A DNA stretch of 64,000 nt, from contig NC_058521.1 in assembly GCF_904849725.1 (NCBI RefSeq), positions 94,784,244-94,848,243 on the forward strand, given 5' to 3'. Source of the DNA: Hordeum vulgare subsp. vulgare. Lineage: Eukaryota > Streptophyta > Magnoliopsida > Poales > Poaceae. Positions 57,409 to 64,000 of this stretch are shown here, piece by piece (the first letter of the stretch is position 1; the number at the start of each line of letters is the position of its first letter). Both the position numbers and the translations under genes were made by a program. Under the pieces are notes generated by a model. The model saw only the letters and a list, made by a program, of their open reading frames with translations. It ran no database searches and was not told where the DNA came from.

Positions 57409-58480
57409 TGATCTACAACACAAATATTTTCAAAGTGAACTTAGACTATGTTCAAGATAATTAGAGTTTAACTAATCAAATTAGTTGCTAAACTCCCACT
57501 CAAAACGTACATCTCTCTAGTCATTTGAGTGGTACATGATCCAAATTCACTAACTCAAGTCCGATCATCTCGTGAGTTGAGACTAGTTTCAGTGGTAAGC
57601 ATATCTATGCTAATCATATCAACTATACAATTCATGCTCGACCTTTCGGTCTCATGTGTTCCGAGGCCATGTCTGCACATGCTAGGCTCGTCAAGCTTAA
57701 CCCGAGTGTTCTGCGTGTGCAACTATTTTGCACCCGTTGTATGTGAACGTTGAGTCTATCACACTCGATCATCACGTGGTGTCTCGAAACGACGAACTGT
57801 AGCAACGGTGCATAGTCGGGGAGAACACAATTTCGTCTTGAAATTTTAGTGAGATATCACCTTATAATGCTACCGTCGTTCTAAGCAAAATAAGGTGCAT
57901 AAAAGGATTAACATCACATGCAATTCATAAGTGACATGATATGGCCATCATCATGTGCTTCTTGATCTCCATCACCAAAGCACCGGCACGATCTTCTTGT
58001 CACCGGCGCCACACCATGATCTCCATCAACGTGTCGCCATCGGGTTTGTCGTGCTACTTATGCTATTACTACTAAAGCTACATCCTAGGAATATAGTAAA
58101 CGCATCTGCAAACACAAACGTTAGTTTAAAGACAACCCCATGGCTCCTGCCGGTGGCCGTACCATCGACGTGCAAGTCAATATTAACTATTACAAGACGA
58201 TCATCTCATACATCCAATATATCACATCACGTCATTGGCCATATCATATCACAAGTATACCCTACAAAAACAAGTTAGACGTCCTCTAATTTGTTGTTGC
58301 ATGTTTTATGTGGCTGCTATGAGTATCTAGTATGATCGCATCTTACTTACGCAAAAACCACAACGGAGATGTGCAAATTGCTATTTAACCTTTCCAAGGA
58401 CCGCCTCGGTCAAAACCAATTCAACTAAAGTTGAAGAAACCGACACTCGCCAGTCATCTTTATGCAACGAGGTTGCATGT
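57409..58480 (-). other. Copia 5' leader (untranslated), no gene
   Basis: About 1.1 kb lie upstream of the gag start, typical of the long leader in Angela/BARE-1. Only short chance frames are present. It is interrupted at 58481 by a reversed family A LTR; CATGT (58476-58480) is the likely target duplication. The 5' LTR is not reached in this window. Confidence 0.75.
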
Positions 58481-58851
58481 TGCTGCCTCTTGAGCTTGCG
58501 TAGGTTTTTCCCTTGGAGAGGAAAGGGTGATGCAGCACAGGAGCAGTAAGTATTTCCCTCAGTTTGAGAACCAAGGTATCAATCCAGTAGGTGAATCGCG
58601 TCAAGTCCAGAGTACCTGCGCAAACACAAAAGAGCTTGCACCCAACGCTATAAAGGGGTTGTCAATCCCTTCAAGATTGATTGCAAAGTGAGATCTGAAG
58701 GTGGAAAGTGCAACGAAGTAAAAGTGTAAGGCTGAAAATATGGTGTGAAGTAGACCCGGGATCCATAGTGTTCACTAGAGGCTTCTCTCAAAATAGCAAA
58801 TATTACGGTGGGTGAACAAATTATTGTCGAGCAATTGATAGAACCCGCAAA
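58481..58851 (-). repeat. Family A LTR, reversed, cut by the CACTA element
   Basis: It starts TGCTGCCTCTTGAGC, the reverse of a family A LTR end. It matches the reverse complement of 54776-55169 (phrases CAAGGTATCAATCCAGTAGG and AAAGGGGTTGTCAATCC). It stops inside GATAGAACCCGCAAA, where the CACTA terminus begins. Confidence 0.85.
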
Positions 58852-59220
58852 CACTACAGGAATCAGCTATTTTGCCGACAGGTATAATCTTTGCCGTCAG
58901 CAAATCGTCGGGACTGACGGCAAACAGGAAGTTTGCCGTCATGGGCAGACGGCAAACAACTACTACCGCCAAAAATCATAGAAAGCAGACGGCAAAAAAA
59001 ACACGGCAAAGAATAGTTTTGCCGTCAACTATTTGGATAGATGACGGCAAAGGCATGATTTTTGCCGTCTACTTACGCTATGAATGACAGCAAAAAGATG
59101 TCCACGACTGCGGCTACCTGACGTAAAATGCAGGCTGTTTTGCCGTATTGCATTCGCGAGGGTAGATGGCAAAAATTAATCTTTGCCGTTTGGTACGTCG
59201 TACAGAAGACGGCAAAGTGT
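58852..59220. repeat. CACTA terminal and subterminal repeats
   Basis: Repeats of TTTGCCGTC / GACGGCAAA occur at least a dozen times between 58873 and 59217 in both orientations. Examples are CTTTGCCGTCAG, AGACGGCAAAC, TTTTGCCGTCTAC and GACGGCAAAGTG. Such arrays are the binding sites of the element's own subterminal-binding protein in En/Spm-type elements. Confidence 0.9.
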
Positions 59221-59270
59221 AAAAAACAAGCCAGCGCGCTACCTCTCGGGAGTTAAAAAAGACCACACCG

Positions 59271-59278
59271 TATAAAAA
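59271..59278 (+). promoter_or_regulatory. TATA box inside the CACTA element
   Basis: TATAAAAA follows the subterminal array and precedes a GC-rich leader. This is the usual place for a CACTA promoter. Confidence 0.5.
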
Positions 59279-59329
59279 TAACACCACAACTAGCGCGCAG
59301 CAGCGCCCCTCCCTCTCGCGACTGAAAAT

Positions 59330-59690
59330 AGCTAGGGTTCCACCGCGAGCCTCCCAGCCGCCGCCGGTTCCCTCCGCCGTCGTGAGCCTCCCAGCCGCTG
59401 TCGCGAGCCTCTCCGCCGCCGCCGGTGCCGTCCGCCGTCGCGAGCCGTCGCTAGTGCCCTCCCCAGCCGCCGCCGCCTATGCTCTCCCAGTCGCCGTCGT
59501 CCGTCTGCACACGCAATGGAGCCGGCGGTGCGCGTGCAGCTGGCAGGGCTCGGTGAGGATAACCGCCGGGAGGGGCTGTGCAGGCGGCCGTCACCCCATC
59601 CGCTCCGTCCTCTCCTCGGGGCCCAGTTCGAGCTGGCGACATGGTGGTCCCAGATTCGCGGCGGATCTGGCTCGCCCACCTCTTTCCCAA
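59330..59690 (+). other. GC-rich first-exon-like region of a gene carried by the CACTA element
   Basis: It begins with short repeats of CGCGAGCCTCCCAGCCGCC type. An ATG at 59516 opens MEPAVRVQLAGLGEDNRREG. A good splice donor, TTTCCCAAG|GTCTGT, lies at about 59691. The exon end and following intron start (59666-59758) recur at 61063-61155. The protein is not recognised. It could be the transposon's own leader exon or a captured host exon. Confidence 0.35.
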
Positions 59691-59758
59691 GGTCTGTCCC
59701 CCTTCTCTTGCTCCCCTCCCCTCCCCTCCTCTCCTCGGATTGCTGTCGCTTGATGCAT
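59666..59758 (+). repeat. 93-bp direct repeat, copy 1
   Basis: TCTGGCTCGCCCACCTCTTT onward through a C/T-rich stretch to GCTTGATGCAT. It is nearly identical to 61063-61155. Confidence 0.85.
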
Positions 59759-61062
59759 ACTTCCATGTATAACAAGCAAATATTGAAGTTAACCCTGCGA
59801 AAACTTGTAACAATCTGGACAATCAACCATGCAGAGCAATTGAACAAGAAAAGGAGCAGTGTGGAAATTGTTATAGGAATAATTAAGAAGTGTTGTGAAT
59901 TATGTATAAGAAGCAAAGGAGCGTTCCCAGTCCACGTCATGGTCTTGTACTGCGTGCGTACTTTTCTTCCAGTCAAGTTATGGCTGAATGATTTTGACGA
60001 TCGACCAGTCCCGGCATGGCACATCATTTTCTCCATTAAAGGTTAGGAATATTGTGATTTTCTAGCGACAAGTCTGAATTTCTCTGCTCCCTCTGCGTGC
60101 AATAGAAAGCCATCCTGCGGGTGAAAGTGGACAATGTCCATAAACACTGGGTTCAGTACTACCTGTACCTATAGCTTTCTACAAAAATGAGACACTTTCG
60201 ATGAATGGATAGATTGCACATAAGTGGCAGAAACTAGGAAAGATCAGACATCGTGTAAATTAATTTTGCCCAGAGCATGGTTGATGGTTCACGCATTATT
60301 AATCCAAAGATACAGATCAAACATATTCACTATACATGCATGGTTAAAACTTGTCAAAGATGAAAATTTTCTGCTCAAATTAAGTTTGACATGATAAACC
60401 AAATAATTGTCTTACAGAGGCCAGGGGTAATCCCCCTTTCAAAAAAAAATTGTCTTACAGGCAGCACACAGAACCCCCAGCATTCCACCATCTCATCATC
60501 CAAGTTAATTAGTACCGAGTTGCAGATATGATATCTCAGCCATGCAGACATGAGCACAAGCATAGCGGATCACAAATTAACGTAATTGTAGCTAGTAGAT
60601 CACTAATCTTACTCCAAAATATGTAGTGATACCCGTGTGCTATTATCTAATCAAATGTTCAAATAAGTCTTCCAATATGCATCTATATGACTCTTTTTTT
60701 CATTTGATAATGATTTGGAGACTGTGAGTTCGTCAACAAACATAACAGAAGCCCACAACCTCAAGGCCTTGTTGAGGATGATCTCCTGTGTGAAATTCAA
60801 TAAATTTCATTCCATTTCGATCCCTAAGCTTAGAAAAAAAGGGGGATTGGGGGTGTCCCAGCCGGTTCTATTAGCCACAAGAAGATACTGGTTGACTTGC
60901 TTTGAGTTTTCCTTTGTTTTCTTCTTGCGATTGGATGGTGTAACTAGCATGGCTGAATTGGATATTCCTCCTTACGGAAATCTGAAAAAAAACATGAAGA
61001 ATGGTTGACTTACTTCAGTTATATTGTTTCTGTAAAGATCTCTTTAGTGTCAATAAAGGTTT
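59759..61062. other. Non-coding stretch inside the CACTA region
   Basis: AT-rich sequence with no supported gene. A short A-run (60439-60448) and chance frames only. Part may be intron sequence between the two copies of the 93-bp repeat. Confidence 0.4.
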
Positions 61063-61155
61063 TCTGGCTCACCCACCTCTTTCCCAAGGTCTATCCCCCT
61101 TCTCTTGCTCCCCTCCCCTCCCCTCCTCTCCTCGGATTGCTCTCGCTTGATCCAT
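61063..61155 (+). repeat. 93-bp direct repeat, copy 2
   Basis: It matches 59666-59758 with a handful of substitutions, including the splice-donor-like CCCAAG|GTCTAT. It is followed by a CCT/CTC microsatellite (61161-61180). Confidence 0.85.
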
Positions 61156-62234
61156 CATTGCCTCCTCCTCCTCCTCCTCAATGGCCTCCTCTGCCGACGG
61201 TATCTTGTTGCTGAAATGCTAATTTGATTAAATTGTTGTACTAATTGCTGCTTTAGCAGACATAAGATGTTCAACTTTTGTTCGTATGTTACTAGTTATA
61301 TATAGCTATCTAGTTATCTAACTTCTGTCCATTTTTGCATTTTGATACCTCTACTGAATATAAGATATATAATTGCGGCACCTATTGTTGCTACTATTCA
61401 TTTTGTAATCTATTCTCGCTAGATAATGGATACGAGTAACCATGATGATGGATATGAGTCATGTACTGATTCTGAAGAAGAGGAGGAGGAGGAGATGATG
61501 TTTCTTGTCTTCCCAACATTATATTGTATATCTTCTACAAAAATGGCCTTTTTTTTGCTGGGCCACGAAAAGACTAGTTTTTTGAATCAGTATGAATGTT
61601 CCACGTAATAGTAGAAATTTGATTGAAATCCTGAGTGCACCCACGCCAAAACTTTTGACAGATCACGTATGGGACACGCACGCGCCAGAGTTTCCATAGA
61701 TGTGGTTGTTCCCAGATCTTGCTCATGACTTTTGACAGATAAAAACAGATTCAAAAAAAAATGGCTGTTTGTCTGGTAGCTCTAGTCCCATGTAGCCACT
61801 GTCCTGGATCCGAGTGGCGAAGTTGCTAGCCTACTTGTTTTCTGCTGCTTCATTTTTATGCTACTTGTTTTCTGTTGCTTCATTTTTAAGAAAGAAAGAA
61901 AAACTGGAACCTGCATTACATTACATTACCACTCTCGTACTCCTAGCTGAAATGAAAAGAATGATTTTCATTTTCAATTCCAAGTGTAGTTGATCAGCAT
62001 ATCTATATAGTATATGATGTATTTTCCTTTCTAGTACCATTCCTGAGCTAGCACAGTTGAAAATTAACACCAAACAATTTTTTGGGCGGCAGCAAGTCTG
62101 AATACTAGCTAGATGGAAATGGTCCAGAATAACACCGGCTGGCCGGGCAGTAGGATTCATCACACAGTACAATAATATGGATTATTTAAGCTGACTTAGC
62201 ACTCTATAGAGTCAGTACTCCTTGCTGTAAACAG
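61156..62234. other. Mostly non-coding, with a short acidic open frame
   Basis: From 61426 a frame reads MDTSNHDDGYESCTDSEEEE and ends at 61608. Acidic N-termini occur in some CACTA proteins, but no domain confirms this. A ~29-bp tandem duplication (CTACTTGTTTTCTG-TGCTTC) lies at about 61830-61889. Confidence 0.35.
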
Positions 62235-62392
62235 GGAGCAGAAACAGAGAGCAGTAACACTAGAGTGATAGATAGCATAGCAAATTAAGTGCCAGAATGC
62301 CTAGCTGCAACTCAAAATGACTGCCTTGCTGAATCATTTCATTCAAAGCATCTCTTGGATACTCTGGGGTTACTACTCTCTGTTTCTGCTCC
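62235..62392. repeat. Inverted repeat with 32-bp arms (foldback or MITE)
   Basis: The left arm 62235-62266 begins GGAGCAGAAACAGAGAG. The right arm 62361-62392 ends CTCTCTGTTTCTGCTCC. 29 of 32 positions pair, and the loop is 94 nt. AATTAAGTGCCAGA occurs inside (about 62283) and again just after the right arm (about 62398). The transcript would fold into a hairpin. Confidence 0.75.
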
Positions 62393-63830
62393 GAAAAAAT
62401 TAAGTGCCAGATTTTTTTTATATTCTGTATTAAAATGTCCAAAAAAACTTGCATTTAGAAAGGGAGGGAGAGAACTAGAGATGTTGCTCGTGTTGTTGTC
62501 TAGATTCTGATTACATTTTGTTGTTGTCTAGCTTATCCAGTACGACTTGAGTGAATTTTCATGCGATTATGATGGATTATCTCCTTGCTCTGTTTCAACT
62601 GTTTCTGAATTTTTGTTGTTGCTTGTGCTAATTTTGTTCCTACATGCATCAGTTATTGTTTAGATAGTTCAGTTTAATTCCAACTCCGAATCATCCTATG
62701 CATGCATATAAGGAACGTTGTTCGGTTGGTAGGATTATGGCGTTCTTGTTCTGTTTGAATCATGACAAGCTCTTGTTACTTATGCAGATGTTGCTCGTGT
62801 TACTTATCCAGATGCTCTTTTCTAGCCCGATCAGATATGTCTTGTTTCCAAGGATTACTCTTCTGCCCCGAAGCTTCTTCTGCTTGAACTATTACCGGGG
62901 ATTAATCTTTCTGAAATACTTTATGTCTAGGGAGCCCCTGTCCCCCTTGCAGGGTGCATAAGAAGTCAAGACGGCCGTCCTATATCTTCTGAATGCCTTA
63001 AACTGAAGTGAAGTGAAACTTGTATGCTGTTATAGTTTAGTATTTATATGCAGTAACAGCTGTATCCAGTACTGTTGCCTACATGCTTCTTTCGGCTGAT
63101 GCATTTAATTTTGCTCAGTTTTTGTTGCTTCGGATCGCTTCCTCCTTGACACCCCGATCTGGACGGCGGCAGCAGTGATGGCGTCGACACTCGAGCGTGC
63201 CTACCTCTCCATCTATAACTAGCCCATCTTCTTTGGAAGGTTAGCATCGATATGATTTTGTATGTAGCAAGCCAGCAACAATAGTTGGATTTTCTTGTAC
63301 ACAGGCCTATTCATACCAATGATTTTTAAGTTACAGAAATTATGTATGATTACCATTCCTTGCTTCAAGAAAGTTTGAGATATGACATAGCATGAGGGTA
63401 TCCGAATGATTTTTTTAGTGAGGAGATTTATTTATTTTTAGTTATTGGGATCATGAATAAGATGATGTGTCACCCAAATCTCTTGGTGCCAATTGGCACT
63501 CATCATGGCATATTTATGTCAACAAATTAATGCATAGTAAAACAAAATACTTTAGCCTATGTAATCACATATAGGATGTAGGAATAGGAATATTGAACAC
63601 GTTTATGAATCTCTTCAACGTATGCTTTTGTAATCAAGTTTGTTAATTATTTATATAAATATTAACATCTGCAATGAATGATGTCGGAGAGAACATACTC
63701 ATAAAAAGTTTGACTGAGGAAGATGCTACCTTCCTTTTAGAAGACAATTCATTCAAACATACTCTAAAGTAGTAGGAATTCATGTTTTCAATTTAAATAA
63801 TAATGCTGGAACAGGGTATGTAGTTCCTAG
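62393..63830. other. No gene recognised
   Basis: AT-rich sequence with only short open frames. A GC-richer patch near 63130-63240 looks exon-like but gives no recognisable protein. TGCCAATTGGCA near 63487 is a 12-bp palindrome. Confidence 0.4.
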
Positions 63831-63860
63831 CCCGTGCAGGGGCATGGGTTGATGCCTAGT
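63831..63860 (+). mobile_element. Helitron 3' terminus
   Basis: Stem CCCGTGC (63831-63837) pairs with GCATGGG (63842-63848) around an AGGG loop. After 7 nt comes CTAGT at 63856-63860, and the next base is T. This matches the Helitron 3' end and its A/T target. The 5' end was not found, so the element's extent is unknown. Confidence 0.6.
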
Positions 63861-64000
63861 TTAAACTAACTATAAATCAAGTTCATCGACTATACATGAT
63901 TGGGATGTTCATAGATGTGTCCCAGGCAACTCTGTCATATTTCCACCTACCACTCTCAGGCTCATGGGTCTCTCTCGTGGAGTCATCACATGTAAACTGC

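Larger units (their letters stand above)
13002..58480 (-). mobile_element. Angela/BARE-1-like Ty1-copia retrotransposon, split by nested insertions
   Basis: This is the host element of the nest, on the minus strand, with its 3' LTR at the left. The LTR reads TGTTGGAAATATGCC from 30439 and ends ...CCAACA at 13002. About 1.8 kb of LTR remain once two insertions are removed (pieces 13002-13429, 22459-23049, 29658-30439). Internal sequence lies at 30440-32475 and 55412-58480. It contains, in minus-strand order, leader, gag, protease, integrase, reverse transcriptase and RNase H, the copia order. The 5' LTR is not in the window, because the leader is interrupted at 58481. The expected left target duplication is CAAAC (12997-13001), whose partner would lie to the right of the window. 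The coding region has stops, frameshifts and an altered RT active site, so the copy is dead. Confidence 0.9.
58852..64000. mobile_element. CACTA (En/Spm) transposon, left end; right end not seen
   Basis: It begins CACTACAGGAATCAGC at 58852, the CACTA terminal inverted repeat, directly inside a reversed family A LTR with AAA (58849-58851) as possible 3-bp target site. Numerous TTTGCCGTC motifs in both orientations follow. No matching TAGTG terminus was found, so I cannot fix the right end. Material after about 59700 may include gene fragments and other insertions. No TNP2-type transposase domain was recognised. Confidence 0.7.

Noticed and set aside
59332..60036. 234-residue Arg-rich minus-strand frame
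   Set aside because: Low-complexity antisense of the GC-rich leader; no domain and no promoter context.
60610..60630. TGTAGTG as the right end of the CACTA element
   Set aside because: It lacks the rest of the inverted terminus and has no subterminal TTTGCCGTC array beside it.
1..64000. CRISPR arrays, prokaryotic operons, tRNA or rRNA genes
   Set aside because: None is present; the tRNA-like matches are only primer-binding sites of retrotransposons, and repeats are LTRs or local tandem units.

Overview
This is an intergenic stretch of a large, repeat-rich plant genome. The retrotransposon families point to a cool-season grass (Pooideae, most likely Triticeae or a close relative such as Aveneae). 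The main clue is a copia element whose LTR begins TGTTGGAAATATGCCCTAGA, the Angela/BARE-1/WIS type. Others are two Athila-like gypsy families whose LTRs begin TGATACGTCTCC and whose primer-binding site matches tRNA-Asp, a CACTA transposon, a Stowaway MITE and two Helitron-type 3' ends. The species is not certain. I see no prokaryotic or organellar content and no confidently intact host gene.

Positions 1-13001 form a mosaic of older, mostly degraded pieces: the end of a reverse-oriented LTR (1-1235), a ~600-bp insertion with a 10-bp target duplication, AT-rich DNA, and a ~2.7-kb Helitron-like element (3429-6115) that may carry captured exons. Next come a decayed gypsy LTR/PBS/gag (about 6163-7340) and a three-exon gene-like structure (7759-9324, probably a zinc-finger pseudogene) with a Stowaway MITE in intron 1. 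Local tandem duplications, a candidate snRNA-type promoter (10241-10284) and a second small gene-like structure (11773-12409) follow.

Positions 13002-58480 are one Angela/BARE-1-like copia element on the minus strand, blown apart by nested insertions that can be resolved from target-site duplications (TSDs). Its 3' LTR holds two copies of a LARD-like gypsy family with ~3.6-kb LTRs. One is forward (13430-22453, TSD TATGG) and one is reversed (23050-29652, TSD TAGCG). Its pol gene is split at 32475/55407 (TSD AGCAT) by a reversed Athila-like element, here called family B. That copy's right LTR was invaded by another Athila-like element, family A (38897-55169). Family A was in turn invaded by a forward family B element (44661-53531, TSD GGGTT). 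The Angela 5' leader received a reversed family A LTR (58481-58851), which was hit by a CACTA transposon starting at 58852.

Positions 58852-64000 are CACTA sequence with TTTGCCGTC subterminal repeats, an internal TATA box and a GC-rich leader/exon. Further right are a 32-bp-arm inverted repeat and a Helitron-type 3' terminus at 63860.

Most retroelement reading frames carry stops or frameshifts. The exceptions are the small zinc-knuckle gag of the LARD family, open in both copies, and a long gag stretch of the reversed B element. Families A and B carry gag plus an aspartic-protease-like domain but no reverse transcriptase or integrase that I can find, so they must have moved using enzymes supplied by others. 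The forward B element also contains ~1.7 kb absent from its sibling, including a decayed Athila ORF1-like gene.
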